The notes beneath the pieces are model-generated. The model searched no databases. It was not told the origin of the DNA and saw only the letters and a list, made by a program, of their open reading frames with translations. Of a stretch of DNA of 64,000 nt, positions 8,493 to 16,695 are shown piece after piece. Every line of letters begins with the position of its first letter. Within the stretch, counting starts at the first letter, position 1. The DNA is taken from the NCBI GenBank assembly GCA_050249955.1, contig JBFWPN010000001.1, positions 62,001 through 126,000 on the forward strand. The letters are read 5' to 3'. The position numbers were made by a program, and so were the translations under genes. This DNA is from CAVVIG01 sp050249955. GTDB lineage: Bacteria; Acidobacteriota; Vicinamibacteria; Vicinamibacterales; CAVVIG01.

Positions 8493-9713
8493 ATGTCCCC
8501 TGTCATGACGTTCCGCATCGCGTTCAAGGCCCTTGGCCGGAACAAGATGCGCACGGGCCTCACCATGCTCGGCATGATCATCGGCGTCGCCGCGGTCATC
8601 ACGCTGGTGGCCATGGGCAATGGCGCACAGGCGATGATCGAGGACCAGATCAAGGGTGCCGGCACCAACATGATCACGGTGAACGCCGGCAACTTCTCGA
8701 GTGGCGGCGTTCGGGGAGGGCTGGGCACCTCGAGCACCCTCACGGTCGAGGACGCCGAGGCGATCCGCGCCGAGGTGCCGGGCGCGCAGTACGTGGCGGC
8801 CGGGCAGCAGACCCAGACCCAGGTCATCGCAGGCAACCAGAACTGGTTCACCCGCATCCAGGGCACCGACGTCGACCTGCCGCTGATTCGGGCGTGGCCC
8901 ACGCGCTTCGGATCCTTCTTCGGCCCGCAGGATGTCACCAGCGCGTCCAAGGTGGCCGTACTCGGCAAGACGGTGAGCGACACCCTGTTCGGCGCGGATG
9001 TCGACCCGGTGGGCCAGGTCATCCGGGTGCGGAACCAGCCGTTCAGGGTCGTCGGTGTCATGGCGGCCAAGGGCCAGAGCGGCATGGGACCGGACATGGA
9101 CGACCAGATCCTCGTCCCCTACACCACGGTGATGAAGAAGCTGATGGGGGTCACCTCGATCCGCGACATCACCGTCTCGGCCGCCAGCGCAGCCGAGACG
9201 TCCACGGTGGCTGATGCGATCGCGGTCCTCCTCCGCACGCGCCACCGCATCGTCCCCGGCCAGGATGACGACTTCACGGTGCGCACGGCCGAGGAGATTG
9301 CCGACGTGCGCACGCAGGCCATGGGTACGATGACGACGCTGCTGGCCGGCATCGCCGGCGTGTCCCTCATCGTCGGCGGCATCGGGATCATGAACATCAT
9401 GCTGGTCTCGGTCACGGAACGGACGCGTGAGATCGGCCTGCGGATGGCCATCGGCGCCAAGGGGAAGGACGTGCTCCTCCAGTTCCTCGTCGAGGCGATT
9501 GCCCTCAGCCTGATTGGGGGCGGCATCGGCATCGCGCTGGGCTTCGGGCTGGCCGAGGGGATGTCGCGCTGGATGTCGTGGCCCGCGAAGGTGCCGGCGA
9601 ACGCCGTGGGGATGGCGTTCGGCTTCGCGGCCGCGGTCGGCGTCTTCTTCGGCTTCTACCCTGCGCAGAAGGCGGCGCGGCTCGACCCGATCGAAGCCCT
9701 CCGGTTCGAATGA
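8493..9713 (+). CDS. MacB-type ABC transporter permease (FtsX domain)
   Basis: Inner-membrane permease of a MacAB/LolCDE-like exporter, 406 residues. TM1 lies at about residues 20-42 (TMLGMIIGVAAVITLVAMG), followed by a MacB-type periplasmic core domain (about 50-265) and three C-terminal TM segments with the FtsX signature (GIGIMNIMLVSVTERTREIG). In E. coli MacB the ATPase is fused; here it is a separate overlapping gene. ATG 8493 has no obvious ribosome-binding site; an in-frame ATG at 8505 is an alternative that begins right at the amphipathic MTFRIAFKAL segment. Works with the upstream MacA-like adaptor and probably the TolC at 238. Confidence 0.92.
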   Translation: MSPVMTFRIAFKALGRNKMRTGLTMLGMIIGVAAVITLVAMGNGAQAMIEDQIKGAGTNMITVNAGNFSSGGVRGGLGTSSTLTVEDAEAIRAEVPGAQYVAAGQQTQTQVIAGNQNWFTRIQGTDVDLPLIRAWPTRFGSFFGPQDVTSASKVAVLGKTVSDTLFGADVDPVGQVIRVRNQPFRVVGVMAAKGQSGMGPDMDDQILVPYTTVMKKLMGVTSIRDITVSAASAAETSTVADAIAVLLRTRHRIVPGQDDDFTVRTAEEIADVRTQAMGTMTTLLAGIAGVSLIVGGIGIMNIMLVSVTERTREIGLRMAIGAKGKDVLLQFLVEAIALSLIGGGIGIALGFGLAEGMSRWMSWPAKVPANAVGMAFGFAAAVGVFFGFYPAQKAARLDPIEALRFE

Positions 9714-10468
9714 CGGACACACGGCCGGTCATCAGCATCCGCAACCTCGTGAAGACCTACGTGGTCGGCGAGGTGGAGGTGCGCGCGCTGCGCGGGGTGT
9801 CGCTCGATGTCTCGCCGGGCGAGTTCCTGTCGGTGACCGGCCCCTCCGGCTCGGGCAAGTCCACGCTGATGCACATCCTCGGGTGCCTGGACCGGCCCAC
9901 GTCGGGCGAGTACTTCCTGGACGGCCAGGATGTCTCGCGGATGTCGAAGGACCAGCTGGCCGAAGTGCGGAACAACAAGATCGGGTTCGTGTTCCAGGGG
10001 TTCAACCTGCTCTCCCGCACCAGCGCGATCGACAACGTGGAGCTGCCGTTGCTCTACAGCGGCGTGAACATCAGGTCGTCCGAGCGGCGGGCACGTGCGC
10101 TGGAGTCGCTCGAGGCGGTCGGTCTCGGGCAGCGCGCGGATCATCATCCGAACCAGCTTTCGGGCGGCCAGCAGCAACGGGTCGCCATCGCGCGCGCACT
10201 GATCACGCGCCCGTCGATCCTGCTCGCCGACGAACCGACTGGTAACCTCGATACGCGGACGAGCATCGAGGTGATGGGCATCTTCCAGCGCCTGAACCGG
10301 GAGCGCGGCATCACGGTGCTGGTCATCACCCACGAGCACGATATCGCGGAGTACGGCACGCGGGTCATTGCCTGCCGCGACGGACAGATCGTCTCGGACA
10401 GGCCGGTGCAGCATCGGCGCACCGCCGAAGACGAACTGGCCGCCCTGCCCGCCGAGGTGCCGTTCTAG
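9710..10468 (+). CDS. MacB/LolD-type ABC transporter ATP-binding protein
   Basis: Cytoplasmic ATPase of 252 residues that powers the permease encoded just before it. Walker A is GPSGSGKST at residues 44-52; the Q-loop (FVFQGFNLL), signature LSGGQQQR, Walker B (ILLADEPTGNLD) and the H-loop (ITHEHD) are all intact, so it should hydrolyse ATP. The start codon overlaps the permease stop as ATGA at 9710-9713, indicating translational coupling; an upstream in-frame extension would run inside the permease gene and is rejected. This family (MacB/LolD) drives mechanotransmission rather than passage of substrate through the membrane. Confidence 0.93.
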   Translation: MTDTRPVISIRNLVKTYVVGEVEVRALRGVSLDVSPGEFLSVTGPSGSGKSTLMHILGCLDRPTSGEYFLDGQDVSRMSKDQLAEVRNNKIGFVFQGFNLLSRTSAIDNVELPLLYSGVNIRSSERRARALESLEAVGLGQRADHHPNQLSGGQQQRVAIARALITRPSILLADEPTGNLDTRTSIEVMGIFQRLNRERGITVLVITHEHDIAEYGTRVIACRDGQIVSDRPVQHRRTAEDELAALPAEVPF

Positions 10469-10484
10469 CCGCACAGCCGTACGC

Positions 10485-10490
10485 TACCCT
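10485..10490 (+). promoter_or_regulatory. possible -10 element of a leaderless GNAT transcript
   Basis: TACCCT lies exactly six bases before ATG 10497 and there is no Shine-Dalgarno sequence in between. The spacing places the likely transcription start at or next to the A of the ATG. No good -35 box is visible. Confidence 0.3.
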
Positions 10491-10496
10491 GTCGGC

Positions 10497-11000
10497 ATGT
10501 CCGAGCCGACCGCCGCCTTCGCCATCGCGCCCGCCACACCCACGGACCTGTCACTGGTGCTTGCCCTGATCCGGGAACTTGCCGACTACGAGCAGCTGTC
10601 GCACGAAGTGCAGGCGACGGAGGGCATGCTTGGCGATGCCCTGTTCGGTCCCGAAGCCGTGGCACACGCGATCATCGCTCGCGACGCGGCCGGCACACCC
10701 GCAGGGTTCGCGCTGTACTTCTTCAACTTCTCCACCTTCCTCGGTCGCCCCGGACTCTACCTGGAAGACCTGTTCGTGCGTCCCGCCTTCCGCCGGCGCG
10801 GTCTCGGCCGCCAGTTGCTGGCCCACCTCGCCCGGATCGCCGTGGACCGCGGCTGCGGACGGATGGAGTGGTCGGTGCTGAACTGGAACGCACTCGCTCT
10901 GGGCGTCTACCGCGCGATTGGCGCCGTGCCGATGTCCGAGTGGACCGTGCAGCGACTGACGAGTGACGCCCTCGAGGCGCTCGCCGCGCGCAGCCGCTGA
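10497..11000 (+). CDS. GNAT-family N-acetyltransferase (diamine acetyltransferase-like)
   Basis: Predicted acetyl-CoA-dependent N-acetyltransferase of 167 residues, cytoplasmic. The acetyl-CoA binding motif A is seen as LYLEDLFVRPAFRRRGLGRQ, followed by an ML-x-W-N-type strand (EWSVLNWNALALGVYRAIGA). The overall pattern (ELADYEQL near the N terminus and YFFNFSTFLGRPGLYLEDLFV) resembles spermidine/spermine N1-acetyltransferase relatives, but the substrate is not certain. The frame is open upstream to 10368; ATG 10497 is chosen because the protein family begins there and a -10-like hexamer precedes it. It starts 28 bases after the ATPase stop and may have its own promoter. Confidence 0.88.
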   Translation: MSEPTAAFAIAPATPTDLSLVLALIRELADYEQLSHEVQATEGMLGDALFGPEAVAHAIIARDAAGTPAGFALYFFNFSTFLGRPGLYLEDLFVRPAFRRRGLGRQLLAHLARIAVDRGCGRMEWSVLNWNALALGVYRAIGAVPMSEWTVQRLTSDALEALAARSR

Positions 11001-11152
11001 CGGCCACATCTTTCGTCGTTTGCCGAGGGCGATGCCCAAAGCCCGTCGTTGCCGTGGCCGGTCCCGCTCGCGTGGCTCGCACGGCTGCCTGGTTCGTGGC
11101 GAGCCGCTCGTGCCAGCGCGTCGAGGCTCCGGTCCGGATCACTCAGCCCCCG

Positions 11153-11587
11153 TCAGTAGGAAATCGACCGCGTGCTCGCCATGAACGCGTGCTGCCCGGC
11201 CCCTTCGCCGCCCATGGTGAGGCCTGCCAGGAGGTCACCGGCTGCCACACCGCGAACCTGCATGCAGTGCGGACAGATGACGACCTTGCCACCGGCTTTC
11301 ATGAACGTCGCCAGCTCGCCGCGCTGACTCGACAGTGCAGCAACCTTGGTGGAGCCAAGGCGAACGCCGTCCACGTTCAGGAAGACCGTCACTTCGTTCC
11401 CGCCCTGCAGCAGCTTCGTCGAGAAGTTGAGGGCCATGGTGACCCGCTCGGGTTCGTCCGAGGTCAGGTTGACGAACACGGCCTCCTTCTTCTGCGCGAA
11501 CGTCGGGGCACCTGTCGTCACCAGGACGGCCGCGAGTCCGAGACTGCCGATCACCACGCCCATCACGAATCTCTGAATCGTCTTCAT
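11153..11587 (-). CDS. exported DsrE-family protein
   Basis: A 144-residue DsrE/DsrF-like protein with a signal peptide (about residues 1-30, ending near TFAQ), so probably periplasmic. The mature part has the DsrE fold pattern of alternating strands and helices (VFVNLTSDEPERVTMALNFS; VTVFLNVDGVRLG) and a C-P-H-C motif in VVICPHCMQVRG, which could carry a redox-active or sulfur-carrying cysteine. The start ATG at 11587 has GGAGG five bases upstream; the longer open frame to 11779 lacks this. It diverges from the TonB receptor gene. DsrE relatives act in sulfur transfer; the exported forms have no settled role. Confidence 0.85.
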   Translation of the reverse strand: MKTIQRFVMGVVIGSLGLAAVLVTTGAPTFAQKKEAVFVNLTSDEPERVTMALNFSTKLLQGGNEVTVFLNVDGVRLGSTKVAALSSQRGELATFMKAGGKVVICPHCMQVRGVAAGDLLAGLTMGGEGAGQHAFMASTRSISY

Positions 11588-11889
11588 ACATGCCTCCGGG
11601 TTCGACCTGTTGTTGCGTGCGTACCTGCCACCACAACGATTCCGCCGGTCCGACATTGGTGACGGGGGCGGCAGCCAGCGGCGAGGGGCGCCGCTAGCTG
11701 CACGCAGGCGACCGTCGGCCGGGTCATAGCTCGATTCCACTGCCGAAGGCGGCCGACCGCCTGCTCGACCATTGCGCACCTGCGACGCACTCGGCGACTC
11801 TCAGGGGCCGCTGATGGCCTCTGGCTCGCGGCGTGGCGCGCCGTCAGTGTGATGTCGATTCCTCCGGAGTTGCGAACGTGGTCCATACG
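11588..11889. other. 302-bp divergent intergenic region
   Basis: Separates the leftward DsrE gene from the rightward TonB receptor gene and should hold promoters for both. The DsrE ribosome-binding site (GGAGG on the minus strand, 11593-11597) is clear. I see no convincing -35/-10 pair, no Fur-box-like sequence and no gene in it. A CCACTG-containing segment at 11737-11753 superficially resembles part of a cobalamin riboswitch, but the rest of the consensus is missing. Confidence 0.5.
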
Positions 11890-14252
11890 ATGCGGTGCTC
11901 GGTCTGGGTGATTTGCCTGTGTCTTGCCCTGGTTGGTCGAAGCTCTGCGCAGGCGCCAGCCGACGGCGTAGTCCTCGGGGGCCGCGTGAGCGATGAGCTT
12001 GGAGGCGTTCTGGTGGGTGCCGAGATCCAGGTCTCGAGTCCGGCCGGCGACCGCGTGGCCGTGGCGGTCACAGATCGGGACGGGCTTCCGGATGAGGGTG
12101 CCGGCTGCCCGGACGTTTCGCGTAGTCGTCCATCACGACGCATTCGACGATGCGGTGCTCGAAGTCGGCGCCGAGCAGCTCGACCGAGGCGAAGTGCTCG
12201 ACGTGGTTCTCGCCGTGGGACGATTCGTCGAGCGTGTGTCGGTGGAAGGGGCGCCTCGAGAACAGGCCCTCGCGCCCCAGAGCCCACAGAATCCCTACAG
12301 GGTTCCGCTCAGCGCAGGCACCATTTCGCAGGTCCTGACAGCCTCGCAGATTCAGGCGCTCAAACCGGTGTCCGTCTTCGACCTGTTGAACAACACGACC
12401 GGCGCGTTCTCCACCAGTTCAGGGAAGAAGGGGTTCAGTGGGGCGCGCATCCGTGGCGACAGCAACCTCGTCTGGATTGTCGACGGCGCGTACCTGCCGT
12501 CGCAGGTGGCCGGCCGCATTCTGCCGGCATTGCCCGTCAACGCGATCGAGCAGATGGAGGTGATTCGAGGTTCGAGCTCCCTGACGCTGGCGCCAATGGT
12601 CGGCTTCTCCAATCCCTCGGGTTCGCCAACCGACGGGTTCATCGTCATCCGGACGCGCCGCGCGCAACGTAGCAACGGGTCCGTCCGCCTCGCGTTCGAG
12701 TCGAACCAGACGCCCGCCGCCAATGTGCTTGCAGGGACGACCTTCGGCACACCTCGCGCCACTGGGGCCCGGTCGCTGGGATATGTCTCCGCAACCGCCT
12801 CCGTGTTCGATACGGCTGGTCCGGGCGGCCGACTCTCGAACGGTCACGCCTACAACGTCGCCAGGCACTCGACGAGCGCCCTGCTCAAGGCTGGCGTGTC
12901 GCAGGGGTTCTTCAATGTCGATGCGACCTGGTTCCACGACCACTCTCGCTTCCAGGTACCGAACTCCGCGCTCGTGGCGTCGGCCGGCGCAGCGGACAAC
13001 TGGGAGATGAGGCCGTCCCGAACCGACATGCTGGTGGCCGCCGGCAACCTGGTGTGGTCGCGCCGGCAGACCACGTTGTTTGCGGTGTCGCACAACCGGT
13101 CGCACCAGAAGCTCAACGGAGCGGGAAGTCTCGCGAACCTCAACTTCGAGGACGGCGGCCTGCTCAACGAGAACCGCACCACCCACATCAACGTCCGGCA
13201 TGTGGCTGACCTGTCCGGCTTCCGGTTGTCGACCGGCGGCGACGTGATGCGGTGGCACACGCCCACGGGGCAGAACTCGTACGAAGGGATCGAGCGGCGG
13301 GAGCGAATCACGGGTCTCTTCGCCCAGGTGGAGCGTTCGCTGCTTCGCAACCGTGTTGCCATGGACGGCAGCGTCCGTCGCGACCAGGTACGCATCCTCA
13401 ATGGGGTCGACTATTTCACTGGGGGCGCCCAACCGCCACAGCCGTTGCCACTCGTCACCAATCGCACTCTCGCACCGGCCGTGTTCTTCACGGCCGGCGC
13501 CCATGCGCAAATCTCGCAGCGGCTGTCACTGTTGGGACGTGTGCCGCAACCGTCAGTCCGACAGCAACATCAACGCGGTTCCCGGCGTCGCGCTCGAACC
13601 CGAGACCCAGACCAAGTGGGAAGCGGGCGTCGAGAGTCGGCTCGGTGCCATGGTGACCGCCATGGCGACCGCGTTCCACCGTGGCGTTCAGAACGAGAAG
13701 AGCATCTCTGGCTACACATATACGCGCAACAACGGCGCGCTCGCTGTGTGCTCGACGGCGGCCGTCCCGACGACGGGTGCGGGCGCGCCGGCGACCAGCC
13801 TGCAACCGTGCTACACGCAGTCGGACACCACCCGGGAAGGGCTCGAGTTCGTGATCGAGGGCGGGTGGCCCGCCCAGGGGCGCTACCGCGCCGGATACAC
13901 GCGAATGACCACGCTCGAGGACTCGGCCAACCTGGTCCAACGCACCACGCCTCGAAACGTCCTTGACCTGAGCCTGACGCAGGGATGGCAGCTGTTCAGC
14001 GCCACGGTGTCGGTCAAGCGGGTGTCTTCCTTCGAAGGGCGAAGGCCCGCGGGTGGTGCCGATACAGCCTACTACCCGCTCGGCGACTACACCCGTGTCG
14101 ATGCCAGCCTGGGCCGGAGCTTCGTCCTCGGCGGCAAGGCCTACAGGGCGACTGCGTACGGACGGAACCTCGGCGACGTCCGCTACCAGTCGGTGGCCGG
14201 CTTTCCCGATGTGGGTCGCGTCCTCGGCGCCGATCTCACGCTGACCTTCTAG
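11890..14252 (+). pseudogene. TonB-dependent receptor broken by two +1 frameshifts
   Basis: The product would be an outer-membrane TonB-dependent receptor of about 785 residues. A signal peptide from ATG 11890 leads into a carboxypeptidase-regulatory-like domain (VLGGRVSDELGGVLVGAEIQV), then a plug (ISQVLTASQIQALKPVSVFDLL; IRGDSNLVWIVDGAYL) and a beta-barrel ending in Phe (ADLTLTF). Homology moves through three frames: the first up to about 12085, the second from about 12086 to 13543, the third from about 13545 to the stop at 14252. At each break, skipping one base restores the expected protein (DG-F-R-M-R at 12085; GRV-R-N-R-Q-S-D-S-N at 13544). Everything else looks intact, so the cause is either recent decay or two sequencing errors. 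Neither site is a long homopolymer. Confidence 0.8.
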
Positions 14253-14267
14253 CACGGAGTACGAGAG

Positions 14268-15047
14268 ATGAACGGTGTGTTCGCCAAGGTAACCGCGCGC
14301 AAGGTACACACGTGGATCGGCATTGCGCTGGCCGTGCCGATGACCCTGATCGCGGTCACGGGCATGGTGCTGGGGTTCCGAGGTCCCGACATCATGAGGC
14401 TGACGGTACCCGCGAAGTTCGTACCCGGCTACGCAAACGCCTCCCAACGGCAGGTGACGTCGTTCTACCGCGACGCCAGCACCACCTTCTGGATCGGGAC
14501 GGACGACGGTCTGTGGACAATGACGAACAAGGTGCTCACACCTGTTCCGCATTTCGCCGGACAGCGCGTCATCGCGATTGTGGGTGGCCCGGCCGCGACC
14601 CCGATTGTCGGGACGGTCAATGGGGTCTGGTCGCTCGTGAATGGTGAGTGGCAGGTCGGTGTCCGTGGCCGGCTGCATACGCTCGCGACCCAGGCAGACG
14701 GAACCGTCGTCGCCGTCGCCGGCGGCCGCACGGAACTCTCCGCAACGCGCCCGATGATCAGTCGCGACGGTGTCACCTGGGAGATGCTGCGGCCGGCGAT
14801 GATGGCATCGAAGATGTTGCCGCCAATCGACGACCCGCGGGTCTCGCTGACAGCCCTCGCGCGCGACCTCCACACCGGCGGCACGTTCCTCGGACGTGGC
14901 GGTGAGATCTGGTGGGACAACATCCTCGGTGGAGTGCTGGCGGCCATCGGTCTCACTGGCCTGTGGATCTGGCTGAAGAACGAACGGCGGAAGGTTCAGG
15001 TCCGGGCGGCGAGCAAGGCCAGCCCGGCGGTGCGGTCCGCCGCCTGA
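14268..15047 (+). CDS. PepSY-associated membrane protein with propeller-like outer domain
   Basis: A 259-residue inner-membrane protein of the kind found next to siderophore receptors. TM1 (about residues 14-38, VHTWIGIALAVPMTLIAVTG) has the HxWIG pattern of PepSY-associated TM proteins, and a C-terminal TM (about 223-241, ILGGVLAAIGLTGLWIWLK) ends in a basic cytoplasmic tail. Between them are short beta repeats with G-x-x-x-G-x-W patterns (WIGTDDGLWTM; VGTVNGVWSLVNGEW) that look like two or three propeller blades rather than a canonical PepSY domain. GAGAG precedes ATG 14268. Probably co-transcribed with the receptor and linked to periplasmic handling or reduction of the imported ligand. Confidence 0.7.
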   Translation: MNGVFAKVTARKVHTWIGIALAVPMTLIAVTGMVLGFRGPDIMRLTVPAKFVPGYANASQRQVTSFYRDASTTFWIGTDDGLWTMTNKVLTPVPHFAGQRVIAIVGGPAATPIVGTVNGVWSLVNGEWQVGVRGRLHTLATQADGTVVAVAGGRTELSATRPMISRDGVTWEMLRPAMMASKMLPPIDDPRVSLTALARDLHTGGTFLGRGGEIWWDNILGGVLAAIGLTGLWIWLKNERRKVQVRAASKASPAVRSAA

Positions 15048-15052
15048 GGACG

Positions 15053-15232
15053 ATGTCGATGCGAGCTGTCTTTCTTGTATCCCTTTCTGTCGCTTCGCTG
15101 CTGACGGTGCTGGTCTCCATCTGGTGGACCATCGACGGTGTGCTGGCCAAGTGGCGCCGGGGGGCGATGCGAATGCCGAACATGCCCGGCATCATGCGTC
15201 GCGTGCCGCTGATGACGCGGTCGAACGACTGA
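15053..15232 (+). CDS. small single-pass membrane protein
   Basis: A 59-residue protein beginning five bases after the PepSY-like gene. It consists of one hydrophobic helix (about residues 5-26, VFLVSLSVASLLTVLVSIWW) and a basic, Met-rich tail (MRMPNMPGIMRRVP). It is probably translated with the upstream gene; AGGA sits just before the start, and a second ATG at 15059 is an alternative. No family recognised. The Met-rich tail could bind metal, but that is only a guess from composition. Confidence 0.55.
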   Translation: MSMRAVFLVSLSVASLLTVLVSIWWTIDGVLAKWRRGAMRMPNMPGIMRRVPLMTRSND

Positions 15233-15249
15233 GCCGGCGACGCCGCGCC

Positions 15250-15264
15250 CCTTCCCAAGGAAGG
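15250..15264. terminator. possible convergent terminator hairpin
   Basis: Perfect 6-bp inverted repeat CCTTCC-CAA-GGAAGG in the 96-base gap between the rightward small membrane gene and the leftward folK. No T-tract follows on either strand, so termination is only suggested. Confidence 0.3.
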
Positions 15265-15328
15265 CGGCACAGGCGGGACGCGAACCCGCTCGATCGCGCC
15301 ACGGGCGGCTGACAGGTGGGGCGAGGGG

Positions 15329-15802
15329 CTAGGGGCGCTGCAGAAGCAGTGCGAGGGCAGCAACCGTCTCGCCGCTCACGGGATCGATCATCGCGGGCGC
15401 GATTTCAGCCAGCGGCTCGAGCACGAAGCGGCGCTCGCGAAACCGCGGGTGCGGCACGGATAGCGTATCGTCGTCCAGCACCAGATGACCGTAGAGAATC
15501 AGGTCCACATCCAGCGTGCGGGGTGCATTGGCGAATGGCCGCTCGCGGCCGCGGTCGGCCTCGATGCGCTGCAGTTCCCGCAGCAGGTCGTGCGGATCCA
15601 ACGTGGTGGTGCCAACGGCGGCGGCATTGAGGTAGCGGGGCTGCACGCCGACGACGTCGACGGGGGTGGTGTCGTGGCGGCTGGAGACCCGGAGGTCGGT
15701 GAGGAGAGCGGAGAGGCGTGCGGTGGCGAAGTCGAGGTGCGCGTCGCGATCGCCCAGGTTGGTGCCCAGGGCAATCGCGACCAGCGTCGGGGTCCTACTC
15801 AA
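15329..15802 (-). CDS. folK: 2-amino-4-hydroxy-6-hydroxymethyldihydropteridine pyrophosphokinase
   Basis: Transfers pyrophosphate from ATP to 6-hydroxymethyl-dihydropterin in folate synthesis. The 157-residue protein starts with the family pattern IALGTNLGDRDAHL, has the pterin-binding ELQRIEADRGRER segment and the signature APRTLDVDLILYG, and ends with VPHPRFRERRFVLEPLAEIAP, all typical of FolK. The only start in position is a TTG at 15802, overlapping the end of the upstream gene, so translation is probably coupled. Last gene of the leftward dksA-like/unknown/folK group. Other folate genes are not in the window. Confidence 0.93.
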   Translation of the reverse strand: MSRTPTLVAIALGTNLGDRDAHLDFATARLSALLTDLRVSSRHDTTPVDVVGVQPRYLNAAAVGTTTLDPHDLLRELQRIEADRGRERPFANAPRTLDVDLILYGHLVLDDDTLSVPHPRFRERRFVLEPLAEIAPAMIDPVSGETVAALALLLQRP

Positions 15803-16283
15803 TCCAGCGGGTCTGCAGCACTTCCCCCTCGAGCTTGCCGACGCCGGGCGTGCGCTTGCCCAGCAGGTCGGTCCGACCGGCGAGCGCCTGCTCGAAGAAT
15901 CGCTGGGCCTCGAGGACCTCGCCGAGGATGACGCGGAGCATGTTGCGGTGGCGGATGTTGGTCATCGCCTCGACGCGCGGCTTCCATCGCTCGACGAACG
16001 CCGCCGCGTCGCGGGCATCCTCCTGGTAGAGCGGCGACGCGGCCGAGATCCCCTTGCCCGAGGGCTTGCGGTCCGGCTCGGCCTGGTTCGGCGGCACCTC
16101 CCCGCCGAGATCCACGATGGCGCGGCCCACCCACGAGAGCTGCGTGTCCTCGCGGTTGATGATGTACTGGTAGGTGTTGTTGTGATCGTACTGGGCCACG
16201 TACTTGGCGGCGGCCTGGTGCCGGAGCACCGACGTCAACTTCTCGCGATAGAACTCTTGCAGGAGCGACACCAGTTCGGTCAC
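15795..16283 (-). CDS. conserved helical protein, possibly ferritin-like
   Basis: A 162-residue soluble, mostly helical protein without signal peptide. The GTG start at 16283 overlaps the stop of the DksA-like gene (GTGA), and its own stop overlaps the TTG start of folK, so three genes are translationally linked. It has an aromatic/His-rich N-terminal half (HQAAAKYVAQYDHNNTYQYI, then SWVGRAIVDLGGEVP) and a long C-terminal helix (RHRNMLRVILGEVLEAQRFF), a layout reminiscent of four-helix ferritin-like proteins. I see no complete ExxH metal-site pair, so no enzyme function is assigned. Confidence 0.7.
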   Translation of the reverse strand: MTELVSLLQEFYREKLTSVLRHQAAAKYVAQYDHNNTYQYIINREDTQLSWVGRAIVDLGGEVPPNQAEPDRKPSGKGISAASPLYQEDARDAAAFVERWKPRVEAMTNIRHRNMLRVILGEVLEAQRFFEQALAGRTDLLGKRTPGVGKLEGEVLQTRWIE

Positions 16284-16615
16284 GACTTCTGCTTCTCCTT
16301 GCACGTGATGCAGACGCGGGTCCAGGGGATGGCGTTCAGCCGGGCCGGGGCGATCGGCTCGCCGCAATCGCGGCAAATCCCGTACGTGCCCTTGTCGATG
16401 CGCTTCAACGCCTCCTCGATGGCCTGGAGGATCTTGGCGTCCGTCTGTTTCAGCTTCAGGGCGATGTGGACCTCGTTGTTTCCGCTGGCCTGGTCCGCCA
16501 TGTCACCCTGGCGCGTGTTGTTCTCCATCGAGGCCTGCAGCGGCTTGATGCCGCCGGTCCCCAGTATCTCAGTCCGTTTCCTGACGAGCGCGTCCTTGTA
16601 AGTCTGCACGTCCAT
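16280..16615 (-). CDS. TraR/DksA-family zinc-finger transcription factor
   Basis: A 111-residue protein that should bind RNA polymerase through its secondary channel. It has the DksA coiled-coil tip motif D-x-x-D-x-A (DMADQA, residues 38-43) and a C4 zinc finger (CRDC and CITC) near the C terminus in the usual GTYGICRDCGEPI context. It is shorter than E. coli DksA (151 residues) and closer in size to YbiI/TraR types. ATG 16615 fits the family; the longer open frame to 16858 runs into the neighbouring gene. A promoter-like TATGAT lies upstream at 16670-16675. First gene of the group ending in folK. Confidence 0.88.
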   Translation of the reverse strand: MDVQTYKDALVRKRTEILGTGGIKPLQASMENNTRQGDMADQASGNNEVHIALKLKQTDAKILQAIEEALKRIDKGTYGICRDCGEPIAPARLNAIPWTRVCITCKEKQKS

Positions 16616-16655
16616 CGCCTCTGGGACTCCTGCACCATGGGTCGCCCAACGGGGG

Positions 16656-16675
16656 CCTCGTAAACGAGGATCATA
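16656..16675 (-). promoter_or_regulatory. possible promoter -10 and leader hairpin of the DksA-like gene
   Basis: On the minus strand TATGAT (16675 down to 16670) matches a -10 box well, but the -35 region is weak. Immediately downstream is a 5-bp hairpin CCTCG-TTTA-CGAGG (16669 to 16656) that would lie at the start of the transcript, or alternatively closes the upstream ABC permease transcript. There is no T-tract. Confidence 0.3.
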
Positions 16676-16695
16676 ACCCAAGAAACAGAGGGTCG

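Noticed and set aside
11074..11105. GGCTCGC/GCGAGCC inverted repeat between the GNAT and DsrE genes
   Set aside because: A 7-bp stem with an 18-base loop and no T-tract is common by chance in such GC-rich DNA; the 152-base gap shows nothing firmer.
11737..11753. Possible cobalamin riboswitch before the TonB receptor gene
   Set aside because: Only a CCACTG-like piece is present; the conserved B12-box and the remaining stems were not found on either strand.
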